From the NCBI GenBank assembly GCA_021372695.1, contig JAJFTY010000030.1:1-24837 (forward strand): a DNA stretch of 24,837 bases, written 5' to 3'. Positions 1 to 5,540 of the stretch are shown piece by piece. The DNA comes from Deltaproteobacteria bacterium (lineage in GTDB: Bacteria; Desulfobacterota; Syntrophia; Syntrophales; UBA5619). The number at the start of each line of letters is the position of its first letter. The first letter of the stretch is position 1. The position numbers and the translations under genes are program-made. Under the pieces are notes generated by a model. The model was not told the origin of the DNA, searched no databases, and worked only from the letters and a program-made list of their open reading frames with translations.

Positions 1-576
1 AGAGGAACCCTCGACCCATTCATATTGACGACCAGATCCATGTAATGAGGGAGGAGCGACAACATAACCGCCATCACCCCTAACATCTATATGAATATTC
101 CTATTGGTCTGGTTGCTTACGTGAAAACCTGGATGACTCAAATAAATATGACGTCCCCTGCCAGTGTTCGCCATTACAGTAGATTTCGGTAATCCACCTA
201 TCTCTTGGACGTATTCACCCGCCTGTTCAGAATCCAGGTCAAGGACCACCAGATTGGAAACAGCACCGGTGATGATCGCAATATTTGCTGACGGGTTCAT
301 GGTGAACCAGTGGGTAACCTTTTCCTTCGAAGGTAATTTTTTTTGATATTCTGTCCATTCAGGGATGCATGGGGTCTTACACCAGTTGGTCAGCACCTTC
401 CGAATTACATCATTCTCCGGCAAGGGATTCTCAGATTGCTTATTCTTCTCAATTTCCTTTCCCAATTCTTCCCTGAATCTCTTGGGGGGATTGACCTTGA
501 GCATCTCCGGACTATAAAGGGGGATGACCGACAGACCCTTCTCAAGATATGATAATGCTATTTCGCGGTTGCTCAT
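1..576 (-). CDS. Bifunctional DNA primase/polymerase (Prim-Pol), N-terminal part
   Basis: The minus strand is open from an ATG at 576 to base 1 (192 codons), so the C-terminus lies outside the window. The translation carries the marks of the archaeo-eukaryotic primase superfamily Prim-Pol domain: an opening ALSYLEKGLSVIPLY, the metal-binding acidic pair in VVLDLDS (residues about 110-116), the nucleotide-binding TGRGRHIYL (138-146) and IDVRGDGGYVVAPPS (163-177) followed by GSGRQYEW. Such enzymes make primers and extend them during replication of plasmids, phages and integrative elements. The ATG overlaps the stop codon of the upstream ribbon-helix-helix gene by one base (TAATG) and has GGAGGG before it, so the two are probably translationally coupled. 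A helicase domain often follows Prim-Pol but cannot be seen here. Confidence 0.88.
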   Translation of the reverse strand, partial: MSNREIALSYLEKGLSVIPLYSPEMLKVNPPKRFREELGKEIEKNKQSENPLPENDVIRKVLTNWCKTPCIPEWTEYQKKLPSKEKVTHWFTMNPSANIAIITGAVSNLVVLDLDSEQAGEYVQEIGGLPKSTVMANTGRGRHIYLSHPGFHVSNQTNRNIHIDVRGDGGYVVAPPSLHGSGRQYEWVEGSS

Positions 577-854
577 TATTCCATCCCTCCTTCTGTTTCC
601 TGATCCACATCCAAATCCTCTGCTGTAATCTCTTTGTAATCACTGAAATCAATTGGGACCCTTTCGTCTGATGATGTGAACGGTTTTGGTTTTGACGCCA
701 TCCAACATCCGTCATAATTCATCGCATAATCAATCGAACCTCTGACCACTTCACCCATGGATATCCCGTATGCTTTGGATATTTCTTCGACTAACCGGTA
801 AAGTTTCTCTGACAATGACACCGTTAATAATTTTCCGAACATTTTTTTCCTCAT
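576..854 (-). CDS. Ribbon-helix-helix DNA-binding protein
   Basis: This 92-residue protein begins with a basic stretch and a short beta strand (GKLLTVSLSEKLYRLV), followed by two helices with a turn at GISMGEVVRGS. That is the shape of the CopG/Arc/MetJ-type ribbon-helix-helix fold, which binds DNA as a dimer. The second half (about 50-92) is acidic and likely a flexible or partner-binding tail. The start at 854 has GGAGG eight bases upstream. It overlaps the Prim-Pol gene by one base, so the pair looks like one transcription unit. A 9-base-scale inverted repeat upstream (912-948) could be its own operator. Role inferred: regulator or accessory of element replication; an antitoxin-like role is possible but no toxin gene is adjacent. 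Confidence 0.7.
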   Translation of the reverse strand: MRKKMFGKLLTVSLSEKLYRLVEEISKAYGISMGEVVRGSIDYAMNYDGCWMASKPKPFTSSDERVPIDFSDYKEITAEDLDVDQETEGGME

Positions 855-889
855 AGATAAATCCTCCTAACTAATTAAATTTAAATACT

Positions 890-948
890 TTATTATATGT
901 TCAAAGGATTTTAGAAATCGACGTGCGTTTTTTGTGGGAGGATTTCTA
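890..948 (-). promoter_or_regulatory. Candidate promoter and operator of the RHH/Prim-Pol unit
   Basis: On the minus strand there is a perfect TATAAT at 897-892, 38 bases upstream of the ATG at 854; no good -35 hexamer is found at the expected distance. An 8-base inverted repeat, TAGAAATC (912-919) and GATTTCTA (941-948), overlaps the place where the -35 would lie. This suggests repressor or activator control, plausibly by the RHH protein itself. Confidence 0.35.
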
Positions 949-950
949 GG

Positions 951-988
951 ATAAAAAAAAGGACGGAAACCATCTTGATGACGGTCCC
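951..988 (-). terminator. Possible intrinsic terminator after the 512-residue replication gene
   Basis: Reading the minus strand, GGAC and CATC are followed by GATG and GTCC, giving a two-part stem with an internal loop, and the structure runs straight into eight U residues (complement of the A tract at 953-960). Position fits the end of the minus-strand gene at 1107. The stem is short and interrupted, so the call is weak. Confidence 0.35.
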
Positions 989-1011
989 AATCCTCGATTG
1001 AAGATTTTGAG

Positions 1012-1081
1012 TTTTAAAGGACTTTTAAACTTTTATGGGAAATAAAGGTTCAACGACTAAAACGATAAAAACCATAAAAGT
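1012..1081. repeat. Element-internal direct and inverted repeats
   Basis: TTTTAAAGGACTTTT at 1012-1026 recurs exactly at 3831-3845, upstream of the integrase gene. Beside the first copy, ACTTTTATGG (1029-1038) has a perfect inverted partner CCATAAAAGT at 1072-1081. The sequences are AT-rich and noncoding. They could be binding sites for an element-encoded protein, such as integrase arm sites or a replication initiator site; nothing proves a role. Confidence 0.5.
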
Positions 1082-1106
1082 ATAAAAGCTGATGGTCAGA
1101 GTCTAA

Positions 1107-2645
1107 TCACACTTCATCAACTGTACCCGTAAGAGGGTCTACAATCTTAATTTTTTCCTTCATCACCGGGTGATCAATATCTTCTGGACGAGGCAACTGG
1201 ATCGTTTCTGCAATTTCCCAGGTCGTCACGTGATAACCTATCTTGGTCTTACCTGGAGACTTTTTCTCCTCGATGAGTCCAGCTTTTTTCAACTCCTGAA
1301 GATCCTTGTATACTGTAGGTTGAGCGACTTCGATTCCCCCATCAGAATTGATTTCAACATTGATCTGATCGATATAGTCCCAAGATGCATCAGCACCCGC
1401 TATGATATTCAATTTTTCGATTTTTGAAGGTTTAGGAATGATTGGTAAAACATCCACAGCTATTTCATTGTGTTTTTTTATAACCTCGAAGATTCTCTTC
1501 TGGCGCTCCGTCACGTATATTTCTTCATTTTGGATGAGTCCAGACAGCAATTTCCAACAGATATAGTAGTCTACCTTCTTCGCAACCAATTCTTTTGGGG
1601 AAGGGGTGGGAAGACCCGAGACTGCAGAAACTGTTATCGGATCTATCTCGTGAAATTTGCTTATGAATTCAACAGCAGTCAGAGGAGGAGAATTGTTAAT
1701 GATTGTTATGACCCTTAGCATTCGTAGGAACGTTGCAATTTTATCACGTGAAATCCCGCTGTTCTGAAGATGCTCGATGATCTGATTACTGTACGGAATT
1801 GTTACCTGTTGATCCTGAAGTCTTCCCAAGCTTCTCTTCATTAAAGCTGAGTCGTATGTTAACTTTTGCTGGTCTTGTTGCGATAATTCGGAAACGGATA
1901 TAATGGGTTGCGAACTTGGTTGTAAATAACATTTAAAAAAGGATGGGTGGTTCAAAATTAATTTCTTTGGATTCTTGGTCATCAATACACACGCAGTCGG
2001 ACCCTTTATCTCGGTTTTTAAAGGAACGTTCCCAAATGGTGACAGAAATGTAGATTCATGAATGAAATTTTGATTTTTCAAAAGCAAATTTATAATTTCC
2101 TTTACTTTTTCAAATACTTCACTATCCACCCCAATGATTGCTCTTCCTTTGAATTTTTCGCTTTCTTTGAGGAGAATATCCAAGGTGATCTTACCGGAAA
2201 GATTCAACAAAAATTGCTGTGGGGTAAGGTCAGCGCATATTCGCATTATCTCAGTTGCACCAGCGTACGAGTCATCAATCAACTCAAGAGCCAAGGGATT
2301 TCCGAGATGAGCAGAATTCATGGTGAGAAGTGTCACCAAGGAAACTCTCAGGTGGTCTGAGGGGACACCAAACCTGATTAGGAGATCAATGATGTATGTT
2401 ATTGGCGTATTCCAGATGTTATCTGGACCAAGGGAAGTAGACGGTAGAAATAACGACAACAGTTTTACATTTTCATCCGTCACGGGATATTTTTCCCCAT
2501 GGTATCCTCTTTTCACAGGGGTCGAGTCATCCGGAGTCAGATCGGTTGAAAATTTAAATTCATTTTTATCCGGAGGGATATATTCAGCTTCATTGGTCGT
2601 TTGTGTCTTCTGTTCAGGTGATGAATTTTTTTTCGTGGTGGTCAT
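1107..2645 (-). CDS. Replication-associated protein with degenerate helicase-like ATPase core and C-terminal winged helix
   Basis: This 512-residue protein starts with about 50 polar, disordered residues. The middle part follows the order seen in phage/plasmid primase-associated ATPases: a P-loop position after NPLALELI, a P-loop-partner segment GRAIIGVDSEVFEKV, an IKGPTACVLMTKNP strand resembling the usual GPT..TTT motif, and VTIPYSNQIIEHL before a helical lid. The P-loop reads DDSYAGAT, lacking the invariant lysine, and no arginine finger is obvious, so ATP hydrolysis is doubtful. Residues about 385-490 form a winged helix (PTVYKDLQELKKAGLIEEKK). The ATG lies one base past the upstream stop with a GGAG site, so it is co-translated with the zinc-ribbon gene. 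Family assignment is my reading of motif order; a structural or DNA-loading role is inferred. Confidence 0.5.
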   Translation of the reverse strand: MTTTKKNSSPEQKTQTTNEAEYIPPDKNEFKFSTDLTPDDSTPVKRGYHGEKYPVTDENVKLLSLFLPSTSLGPDNIWNTPITYIIDLLIRFGVPSDHLRVSLVTLLTMNSAHLGNPLALELIDDSYAGATEIMRICADLTPQQFLLNLSGKITLDILLKESEKFKGRAIIGVDSEVFEKVKEIINLLLKNQNFIHESTFLSPFGNVPLKTEIKGPTACVLMTKNPKKLILNHPSFFKCYLQPSSQPIISVSELSQQDQQKLTYDSALMKRSLGRLQDQQVTIPYSNQIIEHLQNSGISRDKIATFLRMLRVITIINNSPPLTAVEFISKFHEIDPITVSAVSGLPTPSPKELVAKKVDYYICWKLLSGLIQNEEIYVTERQKRIFEVIKKHNEIAVDVLPIIPKPSKIEKLNIIAGADASWDYIDQINVEINSDGGIEVAQPTVYKDLQELKKAGLIEEKKSPGKTKIGYHVTTWEIAETIQLPRPEDIDHPVMKEKIKIVDPLTGTVDEV

Positions 2646-2646
2646 T

Positions 2647-3291
2647 TTAATCTCCTCTCACCCTGCGATGATAACGGATCCTCTCCTTCTCCCTACAACC
2701 ATCCGGGTCCCTTGTCCACATCTCCTTCTGTTTTGCTTTGGAGGCGCATCCAGAATGAAATCTTTTTCCCATCCTGGTGATGATGATGATTTTCCCACAG
2801 TGGTCACAGACCGAAAATATTTCGATGGGTGCATCCTTCAGCTGAAGTAAGAAACGATCGACAACCCTGATCCCTTCCATGGAGATGCTGAATTTACCGG
2901 AATCGAAGGAAAGGGTGATTGTGATGGGAGAGCGTTTGAGTTTGATGGCGTAGGTTTTCTCGTCGGTAGTGAGATAGAGGCCGCTGAAACTATTTCCTTT
3001 GGGTTGAATGTTATCTCGGTAATCGAGGTAAGCACCCCTGATCTTCTTCCAGACCGGACTGATTATCTGGTGCCACTCCAGGATTGTATCCCTGAGTTCG
3101 TCTGGGGTCAGATCCTCCGGATCGAATGTTGAATCACCGAGAAGCAGAAAGATATTCGCAAATACAGACAGAGCTTCAGTCCGGTGGTTTTTATAGAAGG
3201 TCTCCAGCTGTGAGTAATCCCTTTCCAGGAAGTCCTCCACGAGGGTTTTTAGAGATTTTAGACGTGACATGTCGATTATTTTGTTCTTCAT
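2647..3291 (-). CDS. Protein with C-terminal CGNR-like zinc finger
   Basis: This 214-residue protein has a helical N-terminal half and a beta-rich middle (about 105-155). The C-terminal block has CDHCG, then FHSGC, then a basic stretch rich in Arg and Lys (KERIRYHRRVRG). The Cys-x2-Cys followed by His-x2-Cys and a basic tail resembles the CGNR-type zinc finger that binds DNA. It is the first gene of the minus-strand replication cluster. No ribosome-binding site precedes the ATG at 3291, and a near-consensus promoter places the transcript start only a base or two before it, pointing to leaderless translation; ATG 3270 is the alternative start and also lacks a site. Function is unknown; transcriptional control of the element is a reasonable guess. 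Confidence 0.6.
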   Translation of the reverse strand: MKNKIIDMSRLKSLKTLVEDFLERDYSQLETFYKNHRTEALSVFANIFLLLGDSTFDPEDLTPDELRDTILEWHQIISPVWKKIRGAYLDYRDNIQPKGNSFSGLYLTTDEKTYAIKLKRSPITITLSFDSGKFSISMEGIRVVDRFLLQLKDAPIEIFSVCDHCGKIIIITRMGKRFHSGCASKAKQKEMWTRDPDGCREKERIRYHRRVRGD

Positions 3292-3299
3292 AGCAACTA

Positions 3300-3328
3300 T
3301 TTATACTTCTTTATGATTTATCTGTCAA
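3300..3328 (-). promoter_or_regulatory. Sigma70-type promoter for the minus-strand replication cluster
   Basis: On the minus strand, TTGACA (3328-3323) is followed after exactly 17 bases by TATAAA (3305-3300). The predicted transcript start is near 3293, one or two bases before the ATG at 3291, which would make the mRNA leaderless or nearly so. Confidence 0.65.
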
Positions 3329-3360
3329 GGTTAATTTTAACATGAACGATAATATAACAG

Positions 3361-3397
3361 ATATTATGCATTACATCAATGTAAGATGTAATAATAT
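3361..3397. promoter_or_regulatory. Operator-like inverted repeat between divergent promoters
   Basis: TTACATC (3371-3377) and GATGTAA (3385-3391) form a perfect 7-base inverted repeat around a 7-base spacer; the spacer itself repeats the half-site partly (ATGTAA). Outer arms ATATTA (3361-3366) and TAATAT (3392-3397) extend the symmetry. It sits between the two divergent promoters and ends 10 bases before the plus-strand -35, a place where a regulator could control both directions. Confidence 0.55.
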
Positions 3398-3407
3398 TAA
3401 ATAGTTC

Positions 3408-3436
3408 TTGACAACTGAGGTCTTAGCAATTATCTT
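3408..3436 (+). promoter_or_regulatory. Sigma70-type promoter for the small protein/integrase side
   Basis: TTGACA at 3408-3413 is followed after 17 bases by TATCTT at 3431-3436. The predicted start near 3443 gives a leader of about 85 bases before the ATG at 3529. Confidence 0.65.
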
Positions 3437-3464
3437 CATGTCGTCACCAGGAGAAAACGGGAGG

Positions 3465-3539
3465 ATGGAGGAGCTGCAGGGGTCAGCACTCCAAAGGAAA
3501 CAGAAATCTAGCGAAAGGAGAAAAAAATATGCCGTGTGA
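3465..3539 (+). CDS. Possible 24-codon leader peptide
   Basis: Within the leader of the plus-strand transcript there is an ATG at 3465 with AGGAG 11 bases upstream. It opens a 24-codon frame, rich in Arg and Lys near its end, that overlaps the start of the next gene out of frame. Overlap of this kind can couple translation, but so short a frame can arise by chance. Confidence 0.18.
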   Translation: MEELQGSALQRKQKSSERRKKYAV

Positions 3540-3750
3540 AAATGAATCATTGAAGAGGCTTCTGACCGGTATCCTTCGGGAGCAAAGTGCCAAGGATGCG
3601 CTGATAATGAAGGCGTTGTATGACAAACCGGAGACGGTCGCAGAGTTCGTTTATCATCTCGAAAGTGAAAACGGCGATGTCATGGAAATTCATGATTTCT
3701 GCTGGATTCAATGTGGTTCACAAAACGAAAATGTAATAGCTAATAATTAA
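3529..3750 (+). CDS. Small acidic protein of unknown function
   Basis: This 73-residue protein has a strong ribosome-binding site (AAAGGAG, eight bases before the ATG) and a near-consensus promoter upstream, so it is probably real. It has no signal peptide or membrane segment. An N-terminal amphipathic helix region (SLKRLLTGILREQSAKDALI) is followed by an acidic middle and a C-terminal pair of Cys around IHDFCWIQCG. I do not recognise a family. It is divergent to the replication cluster and precedes the integrase. Such small genes in elements are often regulators, excisionase-like factors or anti-host proteins, but nothing in the sequence decides this. A GC-rich hairpin (3770-3791) follows. 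Confidence 0.6.
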   Translation: MPCENESLKRLLTGILREQSAKDALIMKALYDKPETVAEFVYHLESENGDVMEIHDFCWIQCGSQNENVIANN

Positions 3751-3769
3751 TAGGACTTATAGAACACAA

Positions 3770-3791
3770 GGGGGTTCAGCAATGGACCCCC
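3770..3791 (+). other. Hairpin after the small-protein gene
   Basis: GGGGGTTC (3770-3777) pairs with GGACCCCC (3784-3791) across a 6-base loop, with one G-U pair. No U run follows, so it is a weak intrinsic terminator at best; it may stabilise the mRNA end or cause attenuation before the integrase. Confidence 0.4.
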
Positions 3792-3845
3792 AATCATAAA
3801 AACAGGGATCAGGATCTTTGAACCAATTACTTTTAAAGGACTTTT

Positions 3846-3895
3846 CAGGTTAAACCTGGAGGTCATCGATGCACTTACCATCCGATCCCGGATGG
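3846..3895. promoter_or_regulatory. Palindrome and start-blocking hairpin upstream of the integrase
   Basis: CAGGTTAAACCTG (3846-3858) is a perfect 13-base palindrome of operator type. Downstream, CCATCCG (3878-3884) pairs with CGGATGG (3889-3895) across four bases. This hairpin contains the first in-frame ATG (3892) and part of the GGGAG that would serve the ATG at 3907, so integrase translation may be dampened or regulated. Confidence 0.4.
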
Positions 3896-3906
3896 GAGTC
3901 ATCAAG

Positions 3907-5043
3907 ATGAAAGAAGATGTATGTGGGGAGCTGAAGAGATGTGATAGAATAACCTCGAAAGGGGTCGGTTTTATGAAAGGGTCTTTTCACTTCGACAAGA
4001 AAGCAAATCGTTATTATGTTTCGGTTTATTGGGAGGGGAAACGGTATCGGATCTTCAATTACAATGGCGATCCAATATACCACGAAAAGACTGCCGAGAA
4101 GCTCCTGAACAAGATCAGGGCAGAGATTGACGATAGCGTTTTTCAACCTCGTTCGTATTTTCCGGAGAGTCCCCTTTCCACCAGCGGTTATGCATTACAG
4201 TGGTTAAAGGTGATAGGGGTATCCAAGAAGACTTTAAGGGATTATGGAACAGCTGTCAGGCGTTACATCAATGTTTACTTCGGAGAGAAGGATATCCGTC
4301 ATATTCGGAGCAACGATCTAAAGCTATTTCATGCATGGATACAGGGTTCTCCTAAGTGGAAGTATAACGTCATGGGAGTCCTTCGAACCATGTTGAGATC
4401 AGCGCTTGAAAATGAAGATTTAACTAAAGTGCCACCTTTTCCACAACTTACTTACGATCAACCGGAAGAAATTCAATTCTTAACGCTCGATCAACAGGAA
4501 AAGGTGCTGGGCGCCATACCTCAGAGGCACCAAGCAATTTTCAGGATGGCGATGGAGTATGGTCTTAGGGTAGGGGAGGTGAGGGCACTTCAGAAGGACT
4601 GTGTGACTGGCAATGAGATCATCATCAAAAGGACCTTTTCAGACAACGATCTGATGGAACGGACGAAGACAAAGCGTATTAGAAAATACACAATAACATC
4701 ATATGCCAGAGGGATACTCGATTCCTTACCACCTCCGTTCTCATTTATATTCGTCCGAGACGATGGGAAACCTTACACCAACAAGGACCTGAACAAAATC
4801 TGGCATCAGGCGTGTAAAGAGGTAAAGGTCGACATCAAGCTTTATAACGCCATCAGGCACTCGTTGGGGTGTCAGCTGTTGAATGAGGGAAAGGATTTAT
4901 CCTTCGTTCAAGAGGTATTGGGACACACGAGGAGTGATATGACTAAACGATATGCGCAGAGATCCAACCCTGTAATAGGGGCAGTCCTGGATGAGAGACG
5001 AGTTATTCACTTAGACAGTAAACAGACAGTAAAGGGAAAATAG
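3907..5043 (+). CDS. Tyrosine site-specific integrase
   Basis: A phage-type tyrosine recombinase (about 378 residues) that would insert and excise the element by strand exchange at the tmRNA 3' end. From the N-terminus there is a basic, aromatic beta region (FHFDKKANRYYVSVYWEG) like an arm-binding or AP2-like domain. A helical core-binding domain (about 95-185) comes next, then the catalytic domain. Catalytic positions seen are Arg in GLRVGEVRAL, Lys in RTKTKRIRKY, Arg in NAIRHSLG, His in VLGHTRSDM and the nucleophile Tyr in TKRYAQ. The usual His of the H-x-x-R box is Asn here. The start is uncertain: ATG 3892 lies in a hairpin, 3907 has GGGAG upstream, and 3973 has GGGG upstream. The gene ends 21 bases before the attachment site, the classic arrangement. 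Confidence 0.92.
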   Translation: MKEDVCGELKRCDRITSKGVGFMKGSFHFDKKANRYYVSVYWEGKRYRIFNYNGDPIYHEKTAEKLLNKIRAEIDDSVFQPRSYFPESPLSTSGYALQWLKVIGVSKKTLRDYGTAVRRYINVYFGEKDIRHIRSNDLKLFHAWIQGSPKWKYNVMGVLRTMLRSALENEDLTKVPPFPQLTYDQPEEIQFLTLDQQEKVLGAIPQRHQAIFRMAMEYGLRVGEVRALQKDCVTGNEIIIKRTFSDNDLMERTKTKRIRKYTITSYARGILDSLPPPFSFIFVRDDGKPYTNKDLNKIWHQACKEVKVDIKLYNAIRHSLGCQLLNEGKDLSFVQEVLGHTRSDMTKRYAQRSNPVIGAVLDERRVIHLDSKQTVKGK

Positions 5044-5064
5044 ACCTTTATAAACAAGTAGATA

Positions 5065-5104
5065 TGGTGGAGGGACGAGGGTTCGACTCCCGCCGCCTCC
5101 ACCA
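5065..5104 (+). repeat. Attachment site: 3' fragment of ssrA (tmRNA)
   Basis: GGACG (5073-5077) runs into a T-stem and the T-loop TTCGACT (5082-5088), then an acceptor strand CGCCTCC, discriminator A and encoded CCA (5102-5104). The GGACGxGGGTTC...CTCCACCA pattern is that of the tmRNA 3' end; no 5' acceptor half is present, so it is a fragment. One T-stem pair is broken (A5078 opposite G5092), suggesting that bases left of about 5079 come from the element and bases right of it from the host. TGGTGGAGG (5065-5073) and CCTCCACCA (5096-5104) form a perfect 9-base inverted repeat that could be the integrase core sites. Confidence 0.72.
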
Positions 5105-5135
5105 AGGCCTAATCCAGCGTAGTCCGAAGAAGTCC

Positions 5136-5166
5136 AAAACCGTTAGAAATGACGGGTTTTTTCTTG
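5136..5166 (+). terminator. Intrinsic terminator, probably the original ssrA terminator
   Basis: AAAACCGT (5136-5143) pairs with AC-GGTTTT after an 8-base loop, with one bulged G, and the stem ends in a run of T (5157-5162). It lies 32 bases past the tmRNA CCA end. It would end ssrA transcription in the uninserted chromosome and now ends read-through from the integrase. Confidence 0.6.
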
Positions 5167-5540
5167 CTGCCTCGGAATATCCCTATCCGGTAAGATCCTT
5201 GCCATTTATCTCTTCTCCCGTGACGTTGATGTCATTTCTTATTTGTCGGTGGACATTGGTCATTCCATGAATGACGAGCTCCGAGAGATGTATGTCGTGA
5301 TGAATGAGATCCATCCTTTCTTCCGTCTGATGTTATTATCAGCAGGCACTAAAGTTATTCGTAGAAATACCGAATATATCATTGAGGAGATCCACATTTA
5401 TAAGAGCGCGCAAAAAAAGATTGGATTTCAACCGGCGAACAAGGTCCGGCGGTTTATTTCTCATTTGACATTTCAATAGATATCCATTGGTTTCCATTAG
5501 GCTTAATACACGTAGCAACTACCGTGCATTAGTGCGAAAT
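5167..5540. other. Gap between the element and the HD-GYP gene
   Basis: No convincing gene is seen. A frame from TTG 5243 to 5479 (78 codons) is open but has no ribosome-binding site, no recognisable domain and unremarkable composition. Base composition here is intermediate between element and chromosome. The promoter of the HD-GYP gene should lie here, but no clear hexamer pair stands out. Confidence 0.4.

Larger units (their letters stand above)
1..5104. mobile_element. Right end of an integrated genetic element in ssrA (tmRNA)
   Basis: This stretch is visibly richer in A/T than the rest of the window. It carries replication-type genes (Prim-Pol, a degenerate helicase-like protein), small DNA-binding proteins and a tyrosine integrase. 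The integrase points toward a 3'-terminal fragment of a tmRNA gene at 5065-5104. Integrase next to a tRNA/tmRNA 3' end is the usual layout of islands and plasmid-like integrative elements. The left boundary, which should hold the intact ssrA gene, is outside the window, so size and class (satellite, plasmid-like element, ICE) cannot be decided. No conjugation or virion gene is seen here. Confidence 0.8.

Noticed and set aside
5065..5104. A complete tRNA gene
   Set aside because: Only the T-arm, 3' acceptor strand and CCA are present; no 5' acceptor, D-arm or anticodon arm is found, and the flanking pattern fits tmRNA.
5243..5479. A 78-codon open frame after the terminator
   Set aside because: TTG start without a ribosome-binding site, no recognisable family, and composition does not separate it from chance.
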